Origin: an uncultured Flavobacteriales bacterium
GTDB lineage: Bacteria; Bacteroidota; Bacteroidia; Flavobacteriales; Crocinitomicaceae
Reading direction: 5' to 3'
Assembly (NCBI GenBank): GCA_946479285.1
Contig: CAMLFH010000018.1
Location: 1 to 64,000, forward strand
DNA length: 64,000 bases
Shown: positions 7,331 to 17,559 of the stretch, one piece after another
How positions within the stretch are numbered: position 1 is the first letter of the stretch
How the letters are laid out: the number at the start of each line of letters is the position of its first letter
Notes under the pieces: model-generated
What the model was told of the DNA's origin: nothing
The model's input: the letters and a program-made list of their open reading frames with translations, nothing else
The model's database searches: none
Translations under genes and position numbers: made by a program

Positions 7331-8905
7331 ATGAAGAAAAGAATCCTCACATTGTCATTGGCCCTGTTTTCTGTAGGTGTAATGAACTTTATTTATGGTC
7401 AGAAAACCGAAGAAGTAAAAAACTGGTACAATGGCCCAACCCCAGGGATGAATACTGAAAAAGCTTATTCTACTTTGAATAAAATGAAATCTACAACCGT
7501 TGTTGTTGCTGTCATTGATTCAGGGATAGATATTGAACACAAAGACTTACAGGGAAAGATCTGGACAAATGAAGATGAAATTCCTAACAATGGAATTGAC
7601 GATGATAAAAACGGGTACATTGACGATGTTCACGGTTGGAACTTTCTTGGGAACCCGAATGGAGAGAACCAGGATTTTGCACGTTTGGAGAAAACGCGTA
7701 TTTGTGCTGAACTACATGCGAAATTTAAAGATAAAGCAGAATCGGACATCACTGAAGCAGAAAAGTCTGATTACACAAAGTACAAACAGCTTTTAAAGGA
7801 TATCGATGCTGAACGCAAGGAAAATTTGGGTGCATTGGAGCAATATACCCAGTTGCAGCAAATGTTCCCGGCAATGAAAGCACAGTTGATAGAGAAATTA
7901 GGGGCAAACTTCACTGAAGCAGATGTGGACGCATGGAAACCGGAATCTCAAAAAGACCTTCAATTAAAACAACTTGGTAAATACATTGCAAGCGGTCAAT
8001 TGACTGAAGACGCACTGCAGGAAGCGATAGATCATTTTAACGGAAGTGCAAACTACCAATTAAACCTGGAATACAACGATCGTCAATTTATTGGTGATAA
8101 CCCGGATGATTTCAATGATGTTCATTACGGAAATAATGATGTAGAAGGACCTGAAGCTTCACACGGTACACATGTTGGCGGAATTATCGGTGCCACAAGA
8201 CATAACGAATTGGGTGGTGACGGTGTTGCTGACAATATTCGTTTGATGTCTTTGCGTGCAGTTCCAAATGGAGATGAGCAGGATAAAGATGTTGCATTGG
8301 CAATTCGCTATGCAGTAGACAACGGAGCTTCTGTTATCAACATGTCATTTGGTAAAGCTTACTCAAAACACCAGAAAGAAGTTTATGAAGCATTAGCATA
8401 TGCTGATTCCAAAGGAGTTTTGTTGATTCATGCGGCAGGAAACGACGGAGTGAATTTAGATGAGAACCCGAATTTCCCGACAAATGAATATTCATTCCAG
8501 TCAAAACCGTTGGATATGTACGTATGTGTTGGAGCATCTACCAGAGACAAGAAAAAATTGGCTGCTGAGTTCTCAAATTACAGTACCCGCCAGGTAAATA
8601 TCTTCGCTCCGGGAGCTGAAATTTACAGCACTGTTCCGCAAAGTGATTATAAAATCCAACAGGGAACTTCCATGGCTGCTCCAATGGTTACAGGGGTTGC
8701 AGCTTTGTTGAAATCTTATTTCCCATCATTAACCATGAAGGAAATTAAAGACATCATGCTTGCTTCTGCCAAAAAATACAAAGGAACGATGATTCCTGCT
8801 CCGGGAACAGGTACTTCTGTAGACTTCAGTACACTTTCTTCAACAGGAGGAGTGATTGATATCTCTGCTGCGGTTAAAATGTGCCAGGCAAAAGTTAAAA
8901 AGTAA
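7331..8905 (+). CDS. Secreted S8 family subtilisin-like serine protease
   Basis: 524 aa with a signal peptide (about residues 1-23, ending FIYGQ). Triad: Asp63 (VAVIDSGIDIEH), His278 (ASHGTHVGGI), Ser447 (QQGTSMAAPMVTG). The Asp-to-His spacing is about 215 residues, far more than the usual 30-50, because of a charged, largely helical insertion at about 115-260. A GIDDDKNGYIDDVHGWNF segment after the Asp motif is typical of this Bacteroidota S8 subfamily. No T9SS sorting domain is present, so it probably stays in the periplasm or is a lipid-independent envelope protease. The 101-bp divergent gap separates it from the T9SS subtilase. Confidence 0.9.
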   Translation: MKKRILTLSLALFSVGVMNFIYGQKTEEVKNWYNGPTPGMNTEKAYSTLNKMKSTTVVVAVIDSGIDIEHKDLQGKIWTNEDEIPNNGIDDDKNGYIDDVHGWNFLGNPNGENQDFARLEKTRICAELHAKFKDKAESDITEAEKSDYTKYKQLLKDIDAERKENLGALEQYTQLQQMFPAMKAQLIEKLGANFTEADVDAWKPESQKDLQLKQLGKYIASGQLTEDALQEAIDHFNGSANYQLNLEYNDRQFIGDNPDDFNDVHYGNNDVEGPEASHGTHVGGIIGATRHNELGGDGVADNIRLMSLRAVPNGDEQDKDVALAIRYAVDNGASVINMSFGKAYSKHQKEVYEALAYADSKGVLLIHAAGNDGVNLDENPNFPTNEYSFQSKPLDMYVCVGASTRDKKKLAAEFSNYSTRQVNIFAPGAEIYSTVPQSDYKIQQGTSMAAPMVTGVAALLKSYFPSLTMKEIKDIMLASAKKYKGTMIPAPGTGTSVDFSTLSSTGGVIDISAAVKMCQAKVKK

Positions 8906-8930
8906 TTTTAAATTACGATCTTATAGTAAT

Positions 8931-8964
8931 GCCGTCTGAACCTTTGTTTGGGCGGCTTTTTTTA
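8931..8964 (+). terminator. Intrinsic terminator after the subtilisin gene
   Basis: gccgtctgaac, a short loop, gtttgggcggc and a run of Ts form a stem-loop. It lies inside the 5' extension of the next open frame, which supports the later start at 8971 for that gene. Confidence 0.7.
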
Positions 8965-8970
8965 TCACTT

Positions 8971-9447
8971 ATGAAAACAATTAAACTTTTATCAATCCTT
9001 TTGATGGGATTCTGTTTTACAACAGGATTTACAGATCCAAAACCAACGGAAACCGAAAAGATCGATCAGCTGATTGACAGTTGGCACAAAGCTGCTGCCG
9101 AAGCAAATTACACCAATTACTTTGCATTGATGGCAGAGAATTTCATTTTTATGGGAACAGATCCAACCGAAAGATGGAACAAGGAAGAATTCGGAGGATT
9201 TTGCAAACCTTATTTCGACCAGGGAAAAGGGTGGGACTTCCGGAAAATTGAGCGCCATATTGAAATTTCCAAAGACGGCAAAACAGCCTGGTTTGATGAA
9301 AAGATCAGCACCTGGATGAAAGACTGCAGAGGAAGCGGTGTTTTTATTAAGGTCGGGAAGGAATGGAAACTGAGCCAATATAATCTGGCAGTCTTAATCG
9401 AAAATAGTAAGATTCAGGACTTCATTAAGTTGAGAGAGAAGAAATAA
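8971..9447 (+). CDS. Secreted SnoaL/NTF2-like protein
   Basis: 158 aa from MKTIKLLSILL. The upstream frame from 8929 is open, but it runs through a terminator and the resulting leader is not a signal peptide, so I use 8971. The signal peptide is about 20 residues long (CFTTGFT). The mature protein has the nuclear transport factor 2-like pattern: IDQLIDSWHKAAAEANYTNYF, FIFMGTDPTERWNKEEF, then WFDEKISTWM, ending with a strand GKEWKLSQYNL. Such proteins use the cone-shaped fold for binding or diverse enzymology; no activity can be named. It follows the subtilisin gene but beyond a terminator. Confidence 0.75.
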   Translation: MKTIKLLSILLMGFCFTTGFTDPKPTETEKIDQLIDSWHKAAAEANYTNYFALMAENFIFMGTDPTERWNKEEFGGFCKPYFDQGKGWDFRKIERHIEISKDGKTAWFDEKISTWMKDCRGSGVFIKVGKEWKLSQYNLAVLIENSKIQDFIKLREKK

Positions 9448-9449
9448 AT

Positions 9450-9467
9450 AGACTTCAACTCCGCTCA
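9450..9467. repeat. Degenerate copy of the TCGACTCCGCTC hairpin element
   Basis: agacttcaactccgctca immediately follows the stop codon of the SnoaL-like gene. It differs by one base from the loop core seen at 10753, 10808 and 20922, and its arms no longer pair. Confidence 0.5.
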
Positions 9468-9537
9468 CAATAATAGTTAACGCGGTAAACTCTGGTATCG
9501 ATTTTGTTATCTTATCAAGTAAGTAAAAACACTTGAT

Positions 9538-10755
9538 ATGAAACGATTAGTTTATTTGGGGTTGATCATGGTAACCGGGTTATCATTCAACACATTCGCT
9601 CAGGAAAGTGACAGTACCGGTATGCCCGGCGATAATTTCAATTTAGCAGGAGCACTGAACCTTTTCAAAGAATCCAAAAACCTGGAAGACTTTGAAAAGA
9701 AGCTGAACACAGAATCCAACAAAGTCAATAATCTCGATCTGGACGGAGATAACAAGATCGATTACATCCGTGTAGTTGATAAAAAAGATGGTGAGAGCCA
9801 CGCTATTCTGCTCCAGGTTCCGATCAACAAAAAAGAAAACCAGGATATTGCAGCCATTGCCATTGAAAAACGGTCCGACAAAGAAGCACAGCTTCAAATA
9901 ATCGGGAACGAAACAATCTATGGGGAAGAAACAATCATGGAACCAATTGACGAAAAGGAGATCAAAAAGTCAAGCGGGCCGGCAACATTGTCTTCACCAA
10001 CGGTAGTAATGTTTGTAAATGTCTATTATTGGCCATGTGTTCAATATGTGTACGATCCTTTCTATGATCCTTGGTATTCCCCGTATTATTGGGATTATTA
10101 TCCATCCTGGTGGAATCCATGGCGACCGGTTTACTATCATGTTTATTACCAGCGCATGTATTATTATAACGATTGGTGTCATTACACGCCTTATTACCAT
10201 GTGCCTCATGCACGCGCCATTTATGCGTCGAATCATTCAAACAGTAATACCGTACGTAAACGTTATGAACCGCAACAAGCAGCTTACAAAGGAAGATCAT
10301 CGTATAATCAATCTGCTGCCGGCTCCAAAGGAAGAACGGAAACCGGGAAATCAGAATCTGTAAATGGCAGAACTATCGGTACAGAAAATAAATCTGTTCG
10401 TCCTGCGACGAATGCAGAACCCCGCACTATAAATCGGGATGAATCGGCACCAAGACCAATTAACTCTAACAATAGAGGGAATGTGAACAATGGTGGTATG
10501 GAGAGAAACAATAACGGAAATACACGGACGGTTGAACCAGCGAGAAGAAATCCGAATCCTTCAACAGCTCCGCAACCAAGACCTCAGGCAGAACCAAGAC
10601 CTGTGGAAAGAAGTCCGCGACAAGTGAATCCGCAACCTCAAAGACAGCAGCAGCCAGTGAGACAGGCTCCGCAGCAAAGACAAACTCAGCCAATGAGATC
10701 AACACCTCAACCGGCCCCACAGCCAAGACCAGGCGGTGGAAGAGGAGGACGATGA
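9538..10755 (+). CDS. Secreted protein with Tyr/Trp-rich segment and Pro/Gln/Arg-rich tail
   Basis: 405 aa with a clear signal peptide (ends NTFAQ, residue about 22). Residues 40-140 form a compact domain with an EF-hand-like loop (DLDGDNKIDYIRV) also seen in Bacteroidota envelope proteins. Residues about 155-230 are extraordinarily rich in Tyr, Trp, Pro and His (YDPFYDPWYSPYYWDYY). Residues 240-405 are low-complexity Asn, Arg, Gln, Pro and end in GGGRGGR. I do not recognise a named family; a cell-envelope or surface role is inferred. The stop codon TGA is the first three bases of a dispersed hairpin element, so the present C-terminus may have been shaped by its insertion. Confidence 0.75.
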   Translation: MKRLVYLGLIMVTGLSFNTFAQESDSTGMPGDNFNLAGALNLFKESKNLEDFEKKLNTESNKVNNLDLDGDNKIDYIRVVDKKDGESHAILLQVPINKKENQDIAAIAIEKRSDKEAQLQIIGNETIYGEETIMEPIDEKEIKKSSGPATLSSPTVVMFVNVYYWPCVQYVYDPFYDPWYSPYYWDYYPSWWNPWRPVYYHVYYQRMYYYNDWCHYTPYYHVPHARAIYASNHSNSNTVRKRYEPQQAAYKGRSSYNQSAAGSKGRTETGKSESVNGRTIGTENKSVRPATNAEPRTINRDESAPRPINSNNRGNVNNGGMERNNNGNTRTVEPARRNPNPSTAPQPRPQAEPRPVERSPRQVNPQPQRQQQPVRQAPQQRQTQPMRSTPQPAPQPRPGGGRGGR

Positions 10756-10774
10756 CTTCGACTACGCCCAGTCA
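10753..10774. repeat. Dispersed hairpin element, copy A (supplies a stop codon)
   Basis: Arms tgact/agtca enclose the 12-nt loop tcgactacgccc. The first three bases are the stop codon of the Tyr/Trp-rich gene. Confidence 0.7.
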
Positions 10775-10807
10775 CCTTTTCAATTGAGTAATAGTTTATA
10801 GATCAAG

Positions 10808-10831
10808 GTCCCTGAGCGGAGTCGAAGGGAC
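10808..10831. repeat. Dispersed hairpin element, copy B, inverted
   Basis: Arms gtccct/agggac enclose gagcggagtcga, which is the exact reverse complement of the loop tcgactccgctc. Arms differ from copies A and C but remain complementary. Confidence 0.7.
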
Positions 10832-10839
10832 AATTAATT

Positions 10840-10870
10840 AAAAAGGCGAGATAATTTATCTCGCCTTTTT
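10840..10870. terminator. Bidirectional intrinsic terminator
   Basis: aaaaaggcgagataa and ttatctcgccttttt are perfect inverted arms between the convergent Tyr-rich gene and yidC. Confidence 0.85.
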
Positions 10871-10885
10871 CTATTTTGATTTCAC

Positions 10886-12796
10886 TTACTTTTTCTTTCT
10901 GTTTTTCGCTTGTTCCAGCTGAGCTTTCTGAGCATCTTCGAGACGCTGCATAAAGCCGGATTTCTTCTTAGGAGCTGCAGTAGCTCCCTTTTTAGCAGAA
11001 TTAACCTGAGCCGCTGCCATTTTCGCTTTCAGTTTTTCTTCATCCACGAAGAAACGCTTGATCACGAACATAAGAATAATGGTCATCAATGTTGAGATAA
11101 AGTAATAGTAACTCAAACCTGAAGAGTAATTATTAAAGAAGAAAATCATCATAATCGGGAACATGTACATAATGATCTTCATGTTCGGCATTCCCGGTTG
11201 CTGCTGCTGTGTCATGTTTGACGAATTCAAATGTGTATACGCCAATGTTGTTACAGCCATCAATAAAGTAAACAATGAAACGTGATTACCATATAACGGA
11301 ATGTAGGTTCCGAAATCCAAGATTGAATCGAATGAAGACAAATCTTCTGCCCAAAGGAATCCGCGTTGTCTCAAATCAAATGTAGCCGGGAAGAAACGGA
11401 ATACCGCCAAAAGGATCGGCATCTGGAATAACATCGGAACACAACCTGCCAGCGGGGAAGCCCCGGAGGCTCGATAAAGCGCCATCATATCCATTTGCTT
11501 TTTCATCGCATCTTCCTTCGTCGGATATTTCGCATTGATCTCATCGATTTGTGGCTTCAGGATCTTCATTTTTGCGGAAGAAACGAACATTTTCCACTGA
11601 ACAGGCATCAATACCAATTTCAGGATGATTGTCAATAACAAGATCGCAAGTCCGGCATTCACTCCCAGGTTCAGGAAGAATGTAAAGACCGGCTGAACCG
11701 CATACAAGTTGATCCAACGGAAAACTCCCCATCCAAGATTTAAGATATCGTCGTAATCTCTATCGTAAGCTTCAAGTGTGTGGTAATCATTCGGTCCGAA
11801 ATACCAGGAGAAACTTGCCTTGCCGTCTTTCACAGACTGCATTCCCAAATTCAAACGGGAACGGTACTTGCGAATGTGCGTGAAGAATTGTTTTGAACCT
11901 TCTTTGTAGTTGGTAGCAGTGAATTTCGTTCCTTTTACCTTGAACCCATTGTCCGCATCCAAAATAGAGGAGAAGTAACTTTGTTTATAAGCCACCCACT
12001 TCATATCTGTTTCAGCAGTTTTATAGCTTTCAGCAACCTCGCTGTTCCAGTCTAATTTTCCGTCAGCAGATTCGTAACAGATAGTAGAAACTTTACGCTG
12101 TTCAGAAAGCAAACGCTCTGATCGAAGCATTTCCATCTGCCAGTCCAGCATTACTGAATTCGGCAATACTTTACCATTCAGATCTTTCATTTCGATGGTG
12201 TAACCCAAATCATAACCACCTTTTAAATTGTAGGTATAAATGATAGATCCGTCTGCAACATCATGTTTGAAAACAACCTTGTTCTTCGTTTTTGAAACAA
12301 CTTCAAATGCTTTGTTTCCGGTTGCGTATTTTTTTCCTGCAACACTGAAAAGCAATTGATTCGTCTGATCTCCATCCTTAAACAAATAAAGCGGAGTAAT
12401 CTTTCCGTCGTTCTTTGCGAAGTTTACGTACGATTCATATTCCTTCAATTGAACTGCAGAAACAATTCCACCTTTTGTAGAAAGATCAACTATCAGGTTT
12501 TTTGACTCCAGGCGAATAATTTCTCCTTTTGCAATGACATTCGAAGGTGCTTTTGACTGTGCAACAACCGCAGTGTCTTTGATCGGGTTTCCGTCCTTAT
12601 CTTTCTTAGCTACATGAACTGTTTTGTCCTTTTTTGCTTTTGCAATCGAATCGGCATCTTTCTTTTCCTGTTCTGCTAATTCTTTTTGTTCTTTCTGCTT
12701 GTCTTTCAGTTCCTTTTCACTTGGCTGGCTCATAAAAGTGAACACCACCAATAAGGCACCAATAAGCGTAAGACCAATAACTGTATTCCTATCCAT
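10886..12796 (-). CDS. yidC: Membrane protein insertase YidC
   Basis: 636 aa. Inserts and folds inner-membrane proteins, alone or with SecYEG. It has an N-terminal anchor (residues 5-22, VIGLTLIGALLVVFTFM), a charged linker, the large periplasmic beta-domain (about 85-360), and then the conserved five-helix Oxa1 core, including KMFVSSAKMKILKPQI and GASPLAGCVPMLFQMP. The C-terminal tail is Lys/Ala rich and basic, as in ribosome-binding tails. It lies 12 nt after pyrG on the same strand, so the two probably form an operon; I do not see the usual rnpA/rpmH neighbours here. Confidence 0.97.
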   Translation of the reverse strand: MDRNTVIGLTLIGALLVVFTFMSQPSEKELKDKQKEQKELAEQEKKDADSIAKAKKDKTVHVAKKDKDGNPIKDTAVVAQSKAPSNVIAKGEIIRLESKNLIVDLSTKGGIVSAVQLKEYESYVNFAKNDGKITPLYLFKDGDQTNQLLFSVAGKKYATGNKAFEVVSKTKNKVVFKHDVADGSIIYTYNLKGGYDLGYTIEMKDLNGKVLPNSVMLDWQMEMLRSERLLSEQRKVSTICYESADGKLDWNSEVAESYKTAETDMKWVAYKQSYFSSILDADNGFKVKGTKFTATNYKEGSKQFFTHIRKYRSRLNLGMQSVKDGKASFSWYFGPNDYHTLEAYDRDYDDILNLGWGVFRWINLYAVQPVFTFFLNLGVNAGLAILLLTIILKLVLMPVQWKMFVSSAKMKILKPQIDEINAKYPTKEDAMKKQMDMMALYRASGASPLAGCVPMLFQMPILLAVFRFFPATFDLRQRGFLWAEDLSSFDSILDFGTYIPLYGNHVSLFTLLMAVTTLAYTHLNSSNMTQQQQPGMPNMKIIMYMFPIMMIFFFNNYSSGLSYYYFISTLMTIILMFVIKRFFVDEEKLKAKMAAAQVNSAKKGATAAPKKKSGFMQRLEDAQKAQLEQAKNRKKK

Positions 12797-12808
12797 TCGT
12801 GTTTGTTA

Positions 12809-14437
<1,629 letters not shown>

Positions 14438-14447
14438 CTACGGGGCG

Positions 14448-14455
14448 CAAAATTA
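14448..14455 (-). promoter_or_regulatory. -7 promoter box of pyrG-yidC
   Basis: Minus strand TAATTTTG, followed by GCGCCCCG; no good -33 TTG at the expected distance. Confidence 0.5.
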
Positions 14456-14591
14456 CATCAAATAAATGAATAGTCGAGCATGTTTTGAATGGTTTTTGAG
14501 AAATAAAGGCGAAGGGCAGATTTATTTATTTGGAAGTATCGAAAACATCGGTGAAATGTACCTCCTAATTACAAATCGCACCTATAAATAC

Positions 14592-14619
14592 GTAGGGACG
14601 CGATGCGCCGCGTCCCTAC
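14592..14619. repeat. Dispersed GTAGGsACGCG hairpin, copy 1
   Basis: Perfect 11-bp arms gtagggacgcg/cgcgtccctac with loop atgcgc. A sister copy with compensating base changes is at 32444-32483. It lies downstream of the Ntox23-like gene stop and may end its transcript. Confidence 0.8.
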
Positions 14620-14624
14620 AAAAT

Positions 14625-15533
14625 TTAATAAGGCAATCCATCATTTAAAAACGTTTGGAAATAGAACTTCGGTTTTCGAGCTTCTTTTCGGGTAAAAACA
14701 CTTGCTCCGGATTCATCCAAACGCGGGTAATGCGGGGTTTTACGAATCATTTTCTTCGGGAAAAGGACTAAATCGTGGCTGATCTTGTTTTGAAAAATAT
14801 GCCTGATTTGTTCACTATCCCAGCCAAGTCGGGCTCCGGCAGTTTGAACTCCCGTAAAACGATGCTTCATTTCTCCATAAAGAATTCCGTGATTCAGTTT
14901 TCCGAAAGGTTTGGAGGTAAGATCTCTATATCCATTCGGTGCACCCGGAATTGGATTTCTGTCCCAAACTGTTTCACCCGTTTCACCGGTCCAGATGGTA
15001 AGTCCGACACTTGCTTTGTACAGACTATCACGGTATGAAACAACCAAACTTCCGGTACGGAATCGGTCTTTGGCCTGTCCGCCAAACACATCGTTTTCCA
15101 ACAGGATATCAATTCGCTGAATTCCGATGTTCCATGCCCCGGAACGCTGAGAAGACCCCAACCTGTCGAGGTACCAATAATGCGCATAACCGATCGAATA
15201 TTCGGAGTTGGATTGATGCAGAGCGCCATCCCAATCCATGTTGACGGGGTTTTTCCCTTTTCCGAACATGATAACACCACCGGCACTGAATCTGAGTTCT
15301 CCAAAATTAGAACGATTGCCCAGGTTTGTAAGGAAATAACGCGTCGTAATCCCTGCATTCAGCTGCGCGAAATCATTTCCCAAATAGGAATCGAGTTTAA
15401 ATCCGAGGGAATTTTGATGCGAACCAAAGCTCACCAGGATACTTGCTTTTACTCCTGCACCGGGTTTCCAGCGATTTTGGCTGAAGACCATAACAGAAGG
15501 CCAGAAAACAAATAAGAACAAGATTCGGTTCAT
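14625..15533 (-). CDS. Secreted Ntox23-like (polymorphic toxin type 23 fold) protein
   Basis: 302 aa from MNRILFLFVFW, which starts a good signal peptide (ending VMVFSQ); the longer frame from 15587 hides this peptide. The body contains LENDVFGGQAKDRFRTGSL, WTGETGETVW, an NGYRDLTSKPFGKLNHG segment, LGWDSEQIRHIFQNKISHD and NTPHYPRL-like RKTPHYPRLDES. I recall this pattern as the one annotated polymorphic toxin type 23 in Bacteroidota, but here it is a stand-alone exported protein with no delivery domain and no visible immunity gene. It may instead be an outer-membrane beta-barrel-like protein. Family recall is moderate; function open. Confidence 0.6.
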   Translation of the reverse strand: MNRILFLFVFWPSVMVFSQNRWKPGAGVKASILVSFGSHQNSLGFKLDSYLGNDFAQLNAGITTRYFLTNLGNRSNFGELRFSAGGVIMFGKGKNPVNMDWDGALHQSNSEYSIGYAHYWYLDRLGSSQRSGAWNIGIQRIDILLENDVFGGQAKDRFRTGSLVVSYRDSLYKASVGLTIWTGETGETVWDRNPIPGAPNGYRDLTSKPFGKLNHGILYGEMKHRFTGVQTAGARLGWDSEQIRHIFQNKISHDLVLFPKKMIRKTPHYPRLDESGASVFTRKEARKPKFYFQTFLNDGLPY

Positions 15534-15648
15534 GGAAAACGAATTTACAATTTTCAGACCGAAATAGTCTGTCTTCACGAAATACATCCAGTTAACCGCT
15601 TTAAATACCGTTTATTTGAATCACATGCATTTCGCTTCAGATTTCGTT

Positions 15649-15656
15649 TAACTTTG
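15649..15656 (+). promoter_or_regulatory. -7 box of the LytS-type kinase gene, leaderless type
   Basis: TAACTTTG is followed by four bases (attt) and the ATG at 15661. The -33 TTG is not at the usual distance, so the promoter is supported mainly by the exact -7 box. Confidence 0.5.
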
Positions 15657-15660
15657 ATTT

Positions 15661-16698
15661 ATGTTTAAAGCGAGAAGGACGTATTGGTTTGCACAAGTAG
15701 GTGGATGGGCACTTCTTTCACTACTTATTCTCTCGGCATCTGTTTTTTCGAATAAAAAGATCGATCTGAACACGGTCTTCATTTCCACAGGTTTTTTCTT
15801 CACATTCGGAATTGTGTTAACCCATCTAATGCGCTATTTCTTTATCGCGATGGGCTGGCTGAATATGCGTTTGTCGAATTTGATTCCTCGGATCCTGATC
15901 ACTTCGATTTTTTTTGCAGCAATCATGGCCCTTTTAAATGAGCTTGTTTCCCATTTTGTTTCCGGAACTCCTTTCAGTTTTTCCATTGTTGAATTTACAC
16001 TGAATGTTGCGGCGACACTGATTTTCTTTGTATTGTGGAATAGTGTCTACTTTACGTTTCATTTTTTCCAGCGATCACGAGAGCAGGAGGTAAGTAATCT
16101 GCAGCTCACCGCCAGTCATAATGAGATTGAATTAAAAAATCTCCGCTCACAACTCAATCCGCACTTCCTGTTTAATTCCCTGAATTCCATCCGCGCATTG
16201 ATTGATATTGAACCTTACCGTGCCCAGGAAAACATCACAAAACTATCTAATCTACTGCGAAAATCATTGATTATAGGAAGTGAACAACTGGTCCCTTTAG
16301 AAGAAGAATTGTCCATTGTCCAGGATTACCTGGACCTGGAGAAGGTACGCTTCGAAGAACGTTTAGAAATCGTTCATCAATTGGATTCACGCATCATGCA
16401 CATCCTGATTCCACCGTTTATCCTACAAACATTGGTTGAAAACGCATTAAAGCATGGTATTTCGCAATTAATTGAAGGTGGAACTGTTTGGATCCGGACA
16501 AAAAAGCTGGGCGACTCCATAATCCTGGAAGTAGAGAACAACGGAAACCTGCGTTCAACACGAAAAGATTCGATGGGAATCGGGATCTCCAATACACTTC
16601 GGAGACTGGAGTTACAATACAAAGGAAAAGCAAATTTTGAATTAAAACAGAGCACCCCAAATACTGTTATTGCAATCATTGAAATTAAAGAATTATGA
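15661..16698 (+). CDS. Sensor histidine kinase, LytS/YehU family
   Basis: 345 aa. Four membrane segments in residues 12-132 and a short coiled coil. The His_kinase domain then has the phospho-acceptor His168 in LRSQLNPHFLFNSLNSI. The C-terminal ATPase has the N-box LVENALKHGI and a G-rich loop MGIGISNTLRRL. It phosphorylates the regulator encoded next, overlapping by 4 nt (ATGA). No periplasmic sensor domain is visible, so the signal may be sensed in the membrane. The gene lies divergent from the Ntox23-like gene across about 130 bp. Start chosen as the only Met that keeps the first helix; a -7 promoter box ends 4 nt before it. Confidence 0.92.
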   Translation: MFKARRTYWFAQVGGWALLSLLILSASVFSNKKIDLNTVFISTGFFFTFGIVLTHLMRYFFIAMGWLNMRLSNLIPRILITSIFFAAIMALLNELVSHFVSGTPFSFSIVEFTLNVAATLIFFVLWNSVYFTFHFFQRSREQEVSNLQLTASHNEIELKNLRSQLNPHFLFNSLNSIRALIDIEPYRAQENITKLSNLLRKSLIIGSEQLVPLEEELSIVQDYLDLEKVRFEERLEIVHQLDSRIMHILIPPFILQTLVENALKHGISQLIEGGTVWIRTKKLGDSIILEVENNGNLRSTRKDSMGIGISNTLRRLELQYKGKANFELKQSTPNTVIAIIEIKEL

Positions 16699-17474
16699 GA
16701 ACTATTATCATTGATGATGAGAGACTTGCACGCGAAGAGTTAAAGAAACTCTTGAAGGATTATCACGAAATTGAGATCATTGACGAAGCAAAGAATCCGG
16801 AAGAAGGAATTGAGAAGATCAAAGCTTTAAAACCGGACCTGATCTTCCTGGACATTCAAATGCCGGGAATGACCGGTTTTGACATGTTGAAGAAACTTGA
16901 CGACATCCCGCAAGTTGTTTTTGTTACTGCATTTGATGATTTTGCTTTAAAAGCATTTGAGGTAAACGCATTGGATTATGTATTGAAACCGGTCGATCCG
17001 GCTCGTTTGGATGAAACGGTGAAGAAATTACTGAATAATTCGGAGGCGGATTTTCAATCTACAGCAAAAGCCCCAAAAATTGATCGTTCCTCCCGTCCAC
17101 TAACGATTTCCGATTCTATTTTCATCAAAGACGGGGAGAAGTGTTTCTACATTTCACTGGAAAAAGTTCGCATGTTTGAAAGTGACGGAAACTACGTAAA
17201 AGTTTACTTTGAAAAAAGCAGGCCACTCATTTTGCGATCGTTAAACAGCCTGGAAGAACGTTTGGAACCACAGCATTTCTTTAGGGCTAACAGAAAATAC
17301 ATTATTAACCTGAACTGGATTCACAAGGTAGAAAACTGGTTTAACGGCGGTTTGCAGGTTGAATTAAAACCTTTGATCATCAAAACTGCTACCGGAGAAG
17401 AAATCCGTGAAGGCGAGAAAATTGAGATTTCAAGACGACAGGCGATTAAGTTCAAAGAGCTCTTTTCAATCTAA
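16695..17474 (+). CDS. LytTR family response regulator
   Basis: 259 aa. The receiver domain has acidic residues at 7-8 (IIIDDERLAR), phospho-acceptor Asp53 (LIFLDIQMPGMTG) and Lys98 (YVLKPVDP). The LytTR DNA-binding domain fills about 145-259 with KVRMFESDGNYVKVYF and FFRANRKYIINLNWI. It is the partner of the LytS-type kinase upstream (start codon overlaps its stop). The regulon is unknown; no obvious direct-repeat target is seen nearby. Confidence 0.93.
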   Translation: MRTIIIDDERLAREELKKLLKDYHEIEIIDEAKNPEEGIEKIKALKPDLIFLDIQMPGMTGFDMLKKLDDIPQVVFVTAFDDFALKAFEVNALDYVLKPVDPARLDETVKKLLNNSEADFQSTAKAPKIDRSSRPLTISDSIFIKDGEKCFYISLEKVRMFESDGNYVKVYFEKSRPLILRSLNSLEERLEPQHFFRANRKYIINLNWIHKVENWFNGGLQVELKPLIIKTATGEEIREGEKIEISRRQAIKFKELFSI

Positions 17475-17486
17475 TTCAAAATGATG

Positions 17487-17558
17487 AATTCAAAATGCAA
17501 AACTTATTATTTAAAAGCTTAATCGATTTAACACCAATCGACTTTTGCATTTTGAATT
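17487..17558. terminator. Long inverted repeat between convergent genes
   Basis: A 16-bp perfect pair, AATTCAAAATGCAAAA at 17487-17502 and its reverse complement at 17543-17558, with a 40-nt loop, separates the LytTR regulator and the S1-domain gene. It probably ends transcription both ways. Related AT-rich text recurs near 37228. Confidence 0.5.
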
Positions 17559-17559
17559 T

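Noticed and set aside
14466..14648. 60-residue plus-strand frame near pyrG
   Set aside because: Its end runs through the GTAGGsACGCG hairpin and overlaps the Ntox23-like gene; no promoter or ribosome site.
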